From Shewanella maritima (GTDB taxonomy: Bacteria > Pseudomonadota > Gammaproteobacteria > Enterobacterales > Shewanellaceae), in contig NZ_CP036200.1 of the NCBI RefSeq assembly GCF_004295345.1, positions 1,860,001 through 1,924,000 of the forward strand: 64,000 bases of DNA. The letters are read 5' to 3'. Position numbers and translations under genes: made by a program. This document shows, piece after piece, positions 55,802 through 64,000 of the stretch (position 1 is the first letter of the stretch; each line of letters starts with the position of its first letter). The notes beneath the pieces were generated by a model. It searched no databases, had not been told where the DNA came from, and saw only the letters and a list, made by a program, of their open reading frames with translations.

Positions 55802-56815
55802 AAGGTAAAAATGAAGCGAATTTTTCTCATTGTCAGTGCTATTGGTTTGTTGCTATCTCCGCAATCTTACGCAGAGCATTTGCCACGCTTAAAAGGCAAG
55901 ACCATGGGTAACACCTACCGTGTCACTTGGGTTGGTGACTACAAAGACGTGGAGCACATGATTGATATTCGCAATCAAATCGAAGTGCGTCTCGCCGAGA
56001 TTAACAAATCTATGTCGACCTGGGATAAACAGTCTGAACTAAGCCTAATTAACCATTCCGCGCAAACACAAAATATTAAGCTGTCGAGCGCCCTAGCCAA
56101 AGTCGTGACTGAAGCTAAGCGCCTAGGCGAACTAACTAACGGTGCATTAGATGTCACTATAGATCCGCTTATTCAGCTATGGGGATTTGGCGCTGACTCA
56201 CAAGCGCCGACTAAGCCAAGCCTTGATGAAGTACACCAAGCCATGACCAAGGTGGGTATCGGCAAAATTACCATCAATGGCAATCAACTATCACGCGAAC
56301 ATGATGGTGTTCGCATCAATTTATCGGCCATCGCTAAGGGATACGGGGTCGATGCCATCGCCGAGGTGCTAAAGGAGAACCATATCAACAACTTCCTGGT
56401 TGATATCGGCGGCGAAGTAAAAGTTAGCGGCACCAGAGGAAACCAACCTTGGGTTGTGGGCGTTGAAAAGCCAGCAGCTTATGCAGCAAGCCCTATGGTG
56501 GCAGTTGGGTTAACCGATAAAGCCGTTGCGACATCAGGAGATTATCGCAACTACTTTAAACAAGACGGTCAACACTTCTCGCACATCATAGACCCAAAAA
56601 CTGGCCAACCTACACCACATCAAGTGGTATCGACCACAGTTATTCATGACTCATGCATGACTGCGGACGGGTTGGCCACCGCTTTGATGATTATGCCGAT
56701 CAAGGATTCGTTAGCATTAGCAGAAAAAATGGCACTGCCGGTGATGATTATTGAAAACCGCTCAAATGAGCTGGTGATCCATGAATCATCTGCCTTCAAG
56801 CAGTACCTGCCTTAA
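55802..56815 (+). CDS. apbE: FAD:protein FMN transferase ApbE (copy 2)
   Basis: The 337-aa protein (counted from MKMKR-type starts near 55802-55808) has a signal peptide ending SYA and the same blocks as copy 1: MGNTYRVTW, INLSAIAKGYGVDAIAEVL, TSGDYRNYFKQDGQHFSHIIDPKTG and SCMTADGLATAL. I prefer a start near 55802-55811 because it has TTAAGG in front, while the earlier frame opening lacks a clear site. It precedes cytochrome copy 2 by 65 bp and should load FMN onto it. Its own promoter region (55295-55792) implies separate control from copy 1. Confidence 0.92.
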   Translation, partial: KVKMKRIFLIVSAIGLLLSPQSYAEHLPRLKGKTMGNTYRVTWVGDYKDVEHMIDIRNQIEVRLAEINKSMSTWDKQSELSLINHSAQTQNIKLSSALAKVVTEAKRLGELTNGALDVTIDPLIQLWGFGADSQAPTKPSLDEVHQAMTKVGIGKITINGNQLSREHDGVRINLSAIAKGYGVDAIAEVLKENHINNFLVDIGGEVKVSGTRGNQPWVVGVEKPAAYAASPMVAVGLTDKAVATSGDYRNYFKQDGQHFSHIIDPKTGQPTPHQVVSTTVIHDSCMTADGLATALMIMPIKDSLALAEKMALPVMIIENRSNELVIHESSAFKQYLP

Positions 56816-56880
56816 CTGGTAAAAACCAGCAACGGGTGAATAAAAACTAATTGCATAGCAAGTATGCTAGCAGGGGAAAT

Positions 56881-58143
56881 ATGATGAAAAACACGTTTAA
56901 ACTAAGCCTTGTATGTGCTTCTATTTTCGCGTTAACCGCGTGTGGTAGTGATGATACCGACACAACGTATCTAGAAGAACAAATTCAAACACTTGAAGCT
57001 CAAAACGAAAAGTTAGCTAAAGAAAAAGCAAGTGTTCAGGCCGAGTCAGATCAATATCGCGACCAAGCAGCTGAACTAGCTGCGACTAACGACCAACTGC
57101 AAGAAAAAGCGGTTGGTTATATCAGCAACTTCCAAGAGCAATGTGCTGAAGTGGGTGTAAGTTTTGATTACGAAAATCCAAACCCGGATAACCCATATAT
57201 CAACAATGGTAAGACACCAGATATGCTACGTGCTTTATCTGCATTACCAGCAGCTGCAATGCCAAGCCAGCCAGCAGACCACGAAGGTCGTGACAACAAC
57301 ACTTGTACGGGTTGTCACTCAGCTCAAGCTCCTGATCAACACTTTGGTGAAAACTGCACAAGTTGCCACACTGTTGCAGAGCCAGGCCCAGACCCTGAGC
57401 CAGAACCAGAGCCAGATCCAGGTGCACCAGGTGTTGCAACCCACCCTGAAGGCGCAACAGATGGCGACGGATGGGCAGCATTTGATGCATACACTGGCGC
57501 AAGTGCGGGCACCTTCTACTACGCTAAAGACAATGCATCTTTCCTAAATGCCGAGTACCTAAATACTCGCTTTGGTAAGATGAATACTTTCTATGAGTGG
57601 AAGGAATCAAGCAACGGCACAAGCGATGTTAAGACCGCCTGTGGTATGCCAAATCGCGAGCACATCACTACAATGTTCCCTGATGACGGCAAGTCATACG
57701 AGCTATCTGAGTACAGTAACTTCAAGGGTGCAGCTACCTTTATCACTCAACGTGAAGAAAATGGCGAATCAATTGCAAGTGCTGCAACATTTGGCCCAGG
57801 TATGCACAAGGGTGAAGATGGTGAGTTCTACGTGACTATGCTAATTACCAAGAACAATACTTGTAAGAACTTGGTAAATAATAATAAAGGTGAAATCCAC
57901 TACTACGAGTTTGACACTCGCTCTAATGTGAAGCTTGGTTCGCCAGATCTAGGTGCCCGTAACGCTGGTGCGCGTATTCAAGTTTCTACTGACTATGCAG
58001 AATCAGAGCTAAGAAGCTTTGACTGGTTCACTCCAGTTTACGGCGGCAATGGCCAAACATTTGACCCAACAACTGTTGATTGGAACACTGTTGGTGCATG
58101 TAGCCTAAGCTTAAAAGTTGAAGTTATTTACCCACTAGGTTAA
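56881..58143 (+). CDS. Coiled-coil dihaem cytochrome lipoprotein with putative flavinylation motif (copy 2)
   Basis: The 420-aa protein has lipobox ALTACGS, a coiled-coil stalk (LEEQIQTLEAQNEKLAKEK), haem motifs CTGCH (C142) and CTSCH (C159), a PEPEPEPDP linker, then DAYTGAS (residues 202-208). The C-terminal domain is highly similar to copy 1 (NTFYEWKES, AATFITQREENGESIASAATFGPG). The haem spacer differs in length and sequence (SAQAPDQHFGEN versus SDGHDQGMA), while the stalk and the C-domain are conserved. I use the ATG at 56881 with AGGGGAAAT ahead, the same 5' context as copy 1. Confidence 0.82.
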   Translation: MMKNTFKLSLVCASIFALTACGSDDTDTTYLEEQIQTLEAQNEKLAKEKASVQAESDQYRDQAAELAATNDQLQEKAVGYISNFQEQCAEVGVSFDYENPNPDNPYINNGKTPDMLRALSALPAAAMPSQPADHEGRDNNTCTGCHSAQAPDQHFGENCTSCHTVAEPGPDPEPEPEPDPGAPGVATHPEGATDGDGWAAFDAYTGASAGTFYYAKDNASFLNAEYLNTRFGKMNTFYEWKESSNGTSDVKTACGMPNREHITTMFPDDGKSYELSEYSNFKGAATFITQREENGESIASAATFGPGMHKGEDGEFYVTMLITKNNTCKNLVNNNKGEIHYYEFDTRSNVKLGSPDLGARNAGARIQVSTDYAESELRSFDWFTPVYGGNGQTFDPTTVDWNTVGACSLSLKVEVIYPLG

Positions 58144-58170
58144 TCCTCAGCTTCAGTTTCTCCCATACTA

Positions 58171-58196
58171 GAAAGGCCCTCATTTGAGGGCCTTTC
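58171..58196. terminator. Bidirectional terminator between cytochrome copy 2 and phoD
   Basis: The palindrome with arms GAAAGGCCCTC and GAGGGCCTTTC can end transcription of both convergent genes. Confidence 0.8.
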
Positions 58197-58213
58197 CACA
58201 TCCTATATAAGGG

Positions 58214-59986
58214 TTATGGCTTCACCAATGTAGCATCACCTGCTTTCATCATTAGTGAGTGAGCGCGCTCAGTTTGCTCTGTCGTACTGAGTGATTTTAT
58301 TGTATCAACATAAACCCAATCACTGCGCACTTGCGCTGCAGTGAAAGTTAGCACCATATAACCTCGGTCACGTAAGTTGGTGTATTTTAAGTCATCAACT
58401 AATCCTACAATCGCCGCCTCAGTTTGGGGCATATCGGCATCAGCAATACCAAGATAATATTCCATACCAGGAGACGAGACTGAGCTAGTGGCAAACTCTA
58501 CACCCACTTTTTCACCGCTTGCATCCGTTAAGTGGTTTGCCCATGCATTATGAGTATCTCCAGCCACCACAACCAGGTTCTTTTGCTGAGACTTAGCCGT
58601 AGCTAAAATCACCTCACGCTCATATGCATATCCGTCCCAAGCATCCAGATTATAAGGAATTGAAGGTAGTTGCAGCATGGCGACTACCTCTGGCGTTAAT
58701 CTAGCCTGATTTACTTGTAAGTATGCCAGCTCATCAACTGTGAGTGTTGGATCTCCGGCTGCCGCTCTTGCTGCTAACTGTGCCAAACCTGCAAGTTCAG
58801 CAAACTCGCCTATCTCCATTTGCTGGGTCGCAATGGCGGCTGGCAAGGTCATTTTGCCCATTAATACTTGCTGACCTAACACTTGCCATTTTGCAGTCGA
58901 CTCTAACATCGACTGTTGTAACCACTGCAATTGCTCCTGACCCAGCAAGGTGCGTTCAACATTTGTCACATCAGCCATAAAGCTGTCACTATTAAATGCA
59001 CCCGATGTTGGGTCTATATAGTTGGCATAGTTAAGCTGTTCATCACGTGCGATAACGCGAGTGTCTAACATGTGTAAATCAACAAGTTCACCAAACTTAA
59101 AGCTACGGTAAATCTCTTCATGGTTGCCCTCGCTCCAAGGGCGGATCGGTAACCACTCAAAGTAGGCCTGTAGGGCAGCTTGTTTACGAACATCAAAGTC
59201 ACCTTCGCCGTCATTGTGATTCTCTGCGCCATCTTTCCAGGTATCATTGGTGACCTCATGGTCGTCCCAAACATTGATAAACGCGACGTTTTGATGCAGC
59301 TTTTGCAAACTTGCATCACTGCGATATTGCCCATAGCGGGTACGATAATCACTTAGAGACAGTAATTCACCTTCTGGGAAAACTTGACGATTCATTGCCT
59401 CAGCATTGTCACTGGCGTATTCACCTCGCCCATATTCATACAAGTAGTCACCAAGGTGTAGCACCGCATCGAGATCAGTCCGCCGAGCTGCCATTTCATA
59501 AACATTAAAATAACCAGCCGGAAAGTTCGAACACGACATGACAGCAAACTTAACTTGATCAACATCTCCTTGAGGCAAGGTCTTAGTCTTGCCAATAACC
59601 GAGGTGTTATCTCCAGATTTAAAGCGATAATAGTAACTAGTGCCCGGCTCTAACCCCACAGCATCAATTTTAACTGTGTAATCTCGGTCACTATTGGTTG
59701 TGGTAGAACCATTGGTGACTAGCTGGCTAAAGTCCTCATCGGTGGCAACCTCCCAAGCTAGACTAACTTCACCCTCTATTTCTGGCGTTACCCTTGTCCA
59801 TAAAATCACTGCATCTTGAGCTGGGTCACCACTAGCAATACCGTGATTAAACTTGCCATATAGGGCATTATCATCACTATCGCAACCCATTAAACCATAT
59901 GAAATCACAACTGTACCAAGGCCTTTGGCCGACATGGCTAAAAAGTCACGACGCGTGATACTGCTTTTAGTATTTGCCCCTAACAT
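58214..59986 (-). CDS. phoD: PhoD-type alkaline phosphatase, Tat-exported
   Basis: The 590-aa protein has a Tat signal with the twin-arginine motif TRRDFLAMSAKG, a hydrophobic core and a possible lipobox (GLMGCDSD). An N-terminal PhoD domain follows (FNHGIASGDPAQDAVILWTRVTPE), then the metal-binding core: HLGDYLYEYG, FINVWDDHEVTND, VVAGDTHNAWAN. It hydrolyses phosphate mono- and diesters outside the cytoplasm using Ca/Fe. I chose the ATG at 59986 because AGAGGG lies six bases ahead; a frame opening exists 42 bp further up. Confidence 0.92.
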   Translation of the reverse strand: MLGANTKSSITRRDFLAMSAKGLGTVVISYGLMGCDSDDNALYGKFNHGIASGDPAQDAVILWTRVTPEIEGEVSLAWEVATDEDFSQLVTNGSTTTNSDRDYTVKIDAVGLEPGTSYYYRFKSGDNTSVIGKTKTLPQGDVDQVKFAVMSCSNFPAGYFNVYEMAARRTDLDAVLHLGDYLYEYGRGEYASDNAEAMNRQVFPEGELLSLSDYRTRYGQYRSDASLQKLHQNVAFINVWDDHEVTNDTWKDGAENHNDGEGDFDVRKQAALQAYFEWLPIRPWSEGNHEEIYRSFKFGELVDLHMLDTRVIARDEQLNYANYIDPTSGAFNSDSFMADVTNVERTLLGQEQLQWLQQSMLESTAKWQVLGQQVLMGKMTLPAAIATQQMEIGEFAELAGLAQLAARAAAGDPTLTVDELAYLQVNQARLTPEVVAMLQLPSIPYNLDAWDGYAYEREVILATAKSQQKNLVVVAGDTHNAWANHLTDASGEKVGVEFATSSVSSPGMEYYLGIADADMPQTEAAIVGLVDDLKYTNLRDRGYMVLTFTAAQVRSDWVYVDTIKSLSTTEQTERAHSLMMKAGDATLVKP

Positions 59987-60210
59987 ACTCATCCCTCTTG
60001 TTATTATTTCTGCCGCATCATTCGGCATAGACTCACCTGCTCACAGGTCTGATGAGTGGCTAAGCTAACGAGCAAAAATGACGCACAAGTGACAGTGAGA
60101 TGACATTCTCATCTCATCATTAAGGAATTGCTTAGTTTGAGTATGCTTTTAGGCTGGGTACTACACCGGATTTTGAGTGAATACCAACTAAAGCGATGAG
60201 AGAACAAAAA

Positions 60211-60235
60211 CGCCGCTTAACTCGCGGCGCTTTAT
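60211..60235 (-). terminator. Terminator downstream of DUF3087 gene
   Basis: On the minus strand a stem with arms CGCCGC and GCGGCG is followed by TTTTTG, 40 bp past the stop of the DUF3087 gene. Confidence 0.75.
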
Positions 60236-60274
60236 ATATTTTTGAATGGTGAATAACTAAAACAGTAAACTGAT

Positions 60275-60796
60275 TTAAAACTTACCCAACAATGACTCAT
60301 CAAAGTCATCTGCTGTAATACCTAAATTCAAGCTGTCTATCTGGTTTTGTACCTGCTCAAGCTCAGCATTCACTTTCGACATGGTTAACGTGTTGTCATC
60401 TAGCTCATACACCATAGCTAGGCTTTGGTAGTAAAACAGCAATATGATCAATGCATCTTGATTATCGTCTTTTGCCGCTGATTGAATTGCAGCGAGTTTT
60501 TTAAAGATTTTGTTTTGCAGTTGCTTAACCTGCCAAACATAGTAAACCTCGAAAAATAGCGGCTTGTTGCGGTTAACACGCACCAGCACAGTACACACCA
60601 TTACCGCTAAAATGACACCCAGCAGGTTTAAATTAAAATTGCCGGTACTGCCATCAGGCATAGCCTCTGCGCCCCAAAAGGCAATTAGCACTTGGCCAAA
60701 CACCACTGATAAAATTGCCAATATAGCCACCAGCCCTAACTGGACCCGGTTATTCATCATCCGATACTGCTTTTTATTGATGACTGCTAACTTCAT
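60275..60796 (-). CDS. DUF3087-family membrane protein
   Basis: The 173-aa product has two membrane helices (about residues 21-42 and 57-75: LGLVAILAILSVVFGQVLIAFWG and LNLLGVILAVMVCTVLV) and a helical cytoplasmic part with VYYVWQVKQLQNKIFKKL. This matches DUF3087, a family of Shewanella and Vibrio. Function unknown. Confidence 0.85.
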   Translation of the reverse strand: MKLAVINKKQYRMMNNRVQLGLVAILAILSVVFGQVLIAFWGAEAMPDGSTGNFNLNLLGVILAVMVCTVLVRVNRNKPLFFEVYYVWQVKQLQNKIFKKLAAIQSAAKDDNQDALIILLFYYQSLAMVYELDDNTLTMSKVNAELEQVQNQIDSLNLGITADDFDESLLGKF

Positions 60797-60874
60797 TATT
60801 CCTCTTCTTATTAACCGTTTACTTTGGTTACATTTATGTCTAATCGCCTACAAGCTATAGCATACTTGGTTACT

Positions 60875-61141
60875 TAGGGCCTGTTGATCTTTCAAGATTA
60901 TTTTTGCAGCTGCTTGTTGGAAATTTATACAAGACAACGACTTTGATGTGTGGTTGTTCCACATGATAAGTCGTTAACGCAGTAGAAATGACAACAAGCG
61001 CTGCCTGAAAGGTTCGTTTAAAAGCACTTTACTCTTTGTTGCGAGCGAATTTGTTTAGGTGACTAGACGTCATCGCTCGCGTCGCGATTAAAGTGCTTTT
61101 AATTCGAACAAATTCTAATCAGCAAAGGTCAGCAGGCCCTA
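60875..61141. mobile_element. MITE-like inverted-repeat element
   Basis: Terminal inverted repeats TAGGGCCTGTTGATCTTT (60875-60892) and AAAGGTCAGCAGGCCCTA (61124-61141) differ at two positions and bound 267 bp without a gene. Inside are further palindromes (AAAAGCACTTTA with TAAAGTGCTTTT, and GCGAGCGA with TCGCTCGC). This is the form of a non-autonomous miniature element or a folded genomic repeat. No target-site duplication could be fixed. Confidence 0.7.
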
Positions 61142-61486
61142 GTGTTTCTCGACCACCAAAAAACCAACATCTGCACCAACACACAAAAACATCAGCTCAA
61201 CAGCGATAACACCTACAGCCAACATTTGCTGAAAAAGCATACACACCAGACCAGTCGACTGTATTTTTACGTAGGCTGTACTTAAAATTGCTTGCTTGGT
61301 TTCGGCGGACAGACTTTAACCGCCACACAGTTTTAACCGCAAAGTCTTATATATTACTTAAGCCGATTTAAAACTTAAGACTTTATCTTTCACCAGCGGT
61401 TTTTGACTCACCTATACTTCAAATACACCTGTGCTCATTATATGGAGCACTGCATTATTTTCACGCGCAAATGAATAAGGAGTTCC

Positions 61487-62710
61487 ATGCAGTTAGTTTA
61501 CTCTCTTGGTGAACTGGAATCTTTTCTGATCGCGATTCTAGTTTTATTTATTGGTCATAATGTTAATCGCCACGTACCGTTTTTACGTCGCTACAATATT
61601 CCAGAACCAATTGTTGGCGGCTTGATAGTCGCAGCAGTGATCACTATTTTACACTTCAACAATATCGTGTTGGAGTTCAGTCTCTCCATGCAAAACACCC
61701 TCATGTTGATGTTTTTCAGTACCGTTGGTCTCGCGGCTAACTATAAGCTGTTAATGAAAGGCGGCGCTAAGGTATTTTGGTTTTTAGGCATCGCCTCCTT
61801 GTACATCATCATCCAAAATGGTGTGGGTGTTGCTTTAGCATCATCGCTAGGGCTAGAGCCCTTGATGGGGCTGATTGCAGGCTCGATCACCTTGTCTGGC
61901 GGTCATGGTACAGGCGCTGCTTGGGCGCAAACCTTTTACGACCAATACGGCATTCAAACCTTAGAGTTTGCTATGGCGGCAGCCACCTTCGGCTTAGTCA
62001 TGGGCGGGATTATTGGCGGCCCGGTTGCTCAGCGTTTGATTAACAAAAATGACCTTGAGTCGGCGTACGGTGTCGGTGGAAATCATCATAAGGATCATCC
62101 AGATCTGGTCACATACGATCAGTTGGAAGAAGACAGGGTGACAGCCAAGAGCATTTTAGAAGTACTGTTTATCCTGCTACTTTGTGTTGCTGGCGCGCAG
62201 TGGATTGGCAACTTGGTAGCCGAGCATAATATTGGCTTTTTAAAAATGCCAAACTTCGTCTATGCCCTATTTTTAGGCGTAGTGATCACCAATATCACTG
62301 AAGTATCTAGTGGCTATAAGATTAACAGTGAGTGCGTGGATATTCTGGGTACAGTATCACTATCATTATTCTTGTCGATGGCGTTGATGAACTTAAAGCT
62401 TTGGGAAATCTTCGATCTGGCTTTACCGCTACTGGTCATTCTGATGGCTCAAACCGCCATTTTGGCAATGTTTGCTTACTTTGTTACCTTCCGTCTTATG
62501 GGGAGTAACTATGACTCAGCGGTTATCGCTGGCGGTCACTGCGGCTTTGGCATGGGCGCAACCCCAACAGCTGTAATGAACATGGGCGCACTAGTATCAC
62601 GCACTGGCCCATCACCACAAGCATTTATGATTGTGCCGATTGTCGGCGCATTTTTCATTGATATTGTTAACGCCATTATCTTGCAGGGTTATTTGAGCTT
62701 TATTGGGTAA
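61487..62710 (+). CDS. gltS: Sodium/glutamate symporter
   Basis: The 407-aa inner-membrane protein has about ten helices in two homologous halves with the family blocks GSITLSGGHGTGAAWAQTF (reentrant loop 1), FGLVMGGIIGGPVAQRLI and GGHCGFGMGATPTAVMNM (reentrant loop 2). It imports glutamate with Na+. AAGGAG six bases ahead of the ATG supports the start. A stem-loop follows at 62792. Confidence 0.95.
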   Translation: MQLVYSLGELESFLIAILVLFIGHNVNRHVPFLRRYNIPEPIVGGLIVAAVITILHFNNIVLEFSLSMQNTLMLMFFSTVGLAANYKLLMKGGAKVFWFLGIASLYIIIQNGVGVALASSLGLEPLMGLIAGSITLSGGHGTGAAWAQTFYDQYGIQTLEFAMAAATFGLVMGGIIGGPVAQRLINKNDLESAYGVGGNHHKDHPDLVTYDQLEEDRVTAKSILEVLFILLLCVAGAQWIGNLVAEHNIGFLKMPNFVYALFLGVVITNITEVSSGYKINSECVDILGTVSLSLFLSMALMNLKLWEIFDLALPLLVILMAQTAILAMFAYFVTFRLMGSNYDSAVIAGGHCGFGMGATPTAVMNMGALVSRTGPSPQAFMIVPIVGAFFIDIVNAIILQGYLSFIG

Positions 62711-62791
62711 AGCGCTGCTAGATTTGTAACGTACTAGTTTGTAGCGCTCTATTTGGCTGAGATAAGCATACTTAACAGCAAAATAAAGAGC

Positions 62792-62811
62792 CCACCTTCT
62801 GAAGAAGGTGG
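62792..62811 (+). terminator. Stem-loop downstream of gltS
   Basis: The palindrome with arms CCACCTTC and GAAGGTGG is followed by CTTTATG. A related stem CCACCTATTGAAGTAGGTGG lies near 63030. Confidence 0.55.
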
Positions 62812-62877
62812 CTTTATGTTAGCAGTCGAGAAGGGAGCATAGCCTAAACAGCTAAACTTAAAGCATAGTTGCGATGA

Positions 62878-62949
62878 CATTTAAAGCCGTTGAAAACATG
62901 GATGTTTTCGTCGAGTCCACACGGAAGTGTTCACGACGTGCTTTAAATG
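62878..62949. repeat. Palindromic repeat able to form a cruciform
   Basis: Outer arms CATTTAAAGC (62878-62887) and GCTTTAAATG (62940-62949) are perfect. Inside are GAAAACATGGATGTTTTC and a second stem with arms CACGG/GTGTTCACGAC-like pairing. It has no gene, and its compact folded form suggests a dispersed chromosomal repeat. Confidence 0.6.
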
Positions 62950-63068
62950 CCATTGTAACGTGAGCTAATTGATAAAGTTACCTGATCTGAAGAACACTAG
63001 AAATTACAGGTAAAGCCTAATTGATGATAACCACCTATTGAAGTAGGTGGTTTAGCGCTGAAAACAAA

Positions 63069-63100
63069 AATGCCAGTCAGATTAACCTGACTGGCATTTT
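63069..63100. terminator. Terminator between gltS region and yecH
   Basis: Arms AATGCCAGTCAG and CTGACTGGCATT are perfect and flanked by A and T runs on both sides, so it may act in both directions. Confidence 0.82.
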
Positions 63101-63146
63101 TATTATGAACCTTATGTCGAGGCACTATTGCGCTCTCGGGCAAGCA

Positions 63147-63401
63147 TTAATCGTGGCTATGTCCGTGACCACCACAACCGCACTGATGAATTGCGTAACC
63201 TTCGCCTTCGTCAGTAATGCGGCCATTGCCAGCGAACAGATCAAACAACTGCTCAGCACTCATATCTTGTGCCTGACAAGTAAAGTAAGTTGCATCGCCG
63301 CCAAATTCAGATGCCATTAACGCTAACCACTGCTCACGCGGCTTTGGTTTGTGCTGCTGCATTAACTGAATGACATTACGACCATGAATTGATTTTGACA
63401 T
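63147..63401 (-). CDS. yecH: YecH-family metal-binding protein (DUF2492)
   Basis: The 84-aa protein has IHGRNVIQLM, GGDATYFTCQAQDMSAEQLFDLF and a C-terminal cluster CGCGGHGHSHD with cysteines and histidines able to hold a metal. This is the usual layout of YecH. Function unknown. Confidence 0.87.
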   Translation of the reverse strand: MSKSIHGRNVIQLMQQHKPKPREQWLALMASEFGGDATYFTCQAQDMSAEQLFDLFAGNGRITDEGEGYAIHQCGCGGHGHSHD

Positions 63402-63528
63402 TAGCGACTCCTACATCTTTAAAGACTAATTATACTGCTTGGGTTGTACTCAGGTACGTGCGTTAGCTCATGTTTTACTCACGCTGCACCCGTGACGGCT
63501 TATATTGAATATTTGGGTTTTACTAGCA

Positions 63529-64000
63529 CTACAACGCCAAACTGGCATCTGAAGTTAGCTTGCTAGAACACGCCAGTACATATCCTTCAGCCACTTCTTG
63601 TGGTGTCAGCCCTGCGCTGCTTTTGCTATTAACTTCACCCTTGGTGACTTTACATTTACATGAGCCGCATACACCGCTTCGACACGCCGCCACAATAGGT
63701 AGCCCTGCCGACTCTATGCCTTCAAGTAAAGACTGCGCACCAGTAAGTTCAATGGATGTGGCTGATTGCCCTGCTGCAGACACCTCAAGCATAAAGCGCG
63801 CAGATGCATCACCACCTGCTGAACTAGCATCAAGTTCAGTTGGCGCACTACCAAAGCTCTCTTGGTGAAAGTTCGCCATGTTAAACCCAGCTTGCTCTAG
63901 CATTTGCTTAACCGCTTGCATGTATGGGTCTGGCCCGCAGATAAACACGGTACGGCTTTGATAATCTGGCACCAGCTTAGCAAGCTTATCAATGTCTAAA
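63529..64000 (-). CDS. hcr: Hybrid-cluster protein reductase Hcr-like, 5' part outside window
   Basis: The frame is open to the right edge, so only the last 157 residues are visible. They include the end of the NAD-binding domain (VFICGPDPYMQAVKQML) and the C-terminal plant-type ferredoxin domain with CRSGVCGSCKC and the last ligand in LACSSK, the four cysteines of a [2Fe-2S] cluster. A ferredoxin domain at the C-terminus of an FAD/NAD reductase is the layout of Hcr, which reduces the hybrid-cluster protein during nitrosative stress. The hcp gene should lie beyond the window. Confidence 0.85.
   Translation of the reverse strand, partial: LDIDKLAKLVPDYQSRTVFICGPDPYMQAVKQMLEQAGFNMANFHQESFGSAPTELDASSAGGDASARFMLEVSAAGQSATSIELTGAQSLLEGIESAGLPIVAACRSGVCGSCKCKVTKGEVNSKSSAGLTPQEVAEGYVLACSSKLTSDASLAL

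Overview
The window looks like a chromosomal segment of a marine gammaproteobacterium, most likely Shewanella or a close relative. This is judged from family content: a GlyGly-CTERM tail, DUF3012, DUF3087, DUF3859 and YecH proteins, a GltS symporter, several TonB receptors, CXXCH cytochrome lipoproteins and CRP-like sites. No rRNA, tRNA or CRISPR array was recognised.

Layout. 1-3.9 kb: a minus-strand operon of a winged-helix regulator, an EAL protein, an OmpA-like protein and an Ig-repeat lipoprotein that runs off the left edge. 3.9-17.6 kb: an accessory island. It opens with IS6/IS3 debris and an orphan GlyGly-CTERM tail. It continues with a repeated array of putative structured RNAs, each ending in an intrinsic terminator and interleaved with a TonB receptor, a 75-aa membrane protein, a relic of that protein and a GNAT acetyltransferase. 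It closes with an ibrA/ibrB-like pair and a Tn7-like tnsABC module whose TnsB-type repeats abut the 3' end of a Lon-N-domain gene. 17.6-21.4 kb: the Lon-N gene and a selenium/sulfur-handling operon (yedE, yedF, cysteine desulfurase, DUF3343). 22-26 kb: patatin, ppaC, a LysR regulator and a small phosphatase. 26.2-31.9 kb: a TonB receptor with a duplicated beta-helix lipoprotein. 32-39.8 kb: pilin, oxygenase-like protein, BlaI/BlaR1-like pair with operators, an outer-membrane barrel with a divergent LysR gene, Zur, a TRIC channel and small proteins. 40-45.2 kb: a 1719-aa calcium-repeat/propeller lipoprotein. 45.5-52.4 kb: housekeeping genes (arfB, aroQ, an rRNA methyltransferase), STAS-like proteins and a TPR-GGDEF cyclase. 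52.9-58.1 kb: two tandem pairs of apbE plus a dihaem lipoprotein. 58.2-64 kb: phoD, DUF3087, a MITE, gltS, yecH and the end of hcr.

Two systems stand out. (1) The RNA array at 5.2-11.1 kb has a long stem whose pairing is kept by compensatory changes in three copies. Each full unit is followed by a different gene, or by a relic of the 75-aa membrane protein. (2) In the duplicated apbE/cytochrome pairs, each coiled-coil dihaem lipoprotein carries a DxxTGAS motif matching ApbE flavinylation sites. This suggests a secreted flavin-haem redox module, possibly controlled by CRP.

A technical point affects many calls. At least eight genes are broken by an apparent loss of one base, nearly always in a G/C run (positions near 7678, 14820, 16255, 25426, 29722, 31321, 36706, 39820). 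Such a pattern suggests sequencing or assembly error more than genuine decay, so the frameshifted genes may be intact in the organism.
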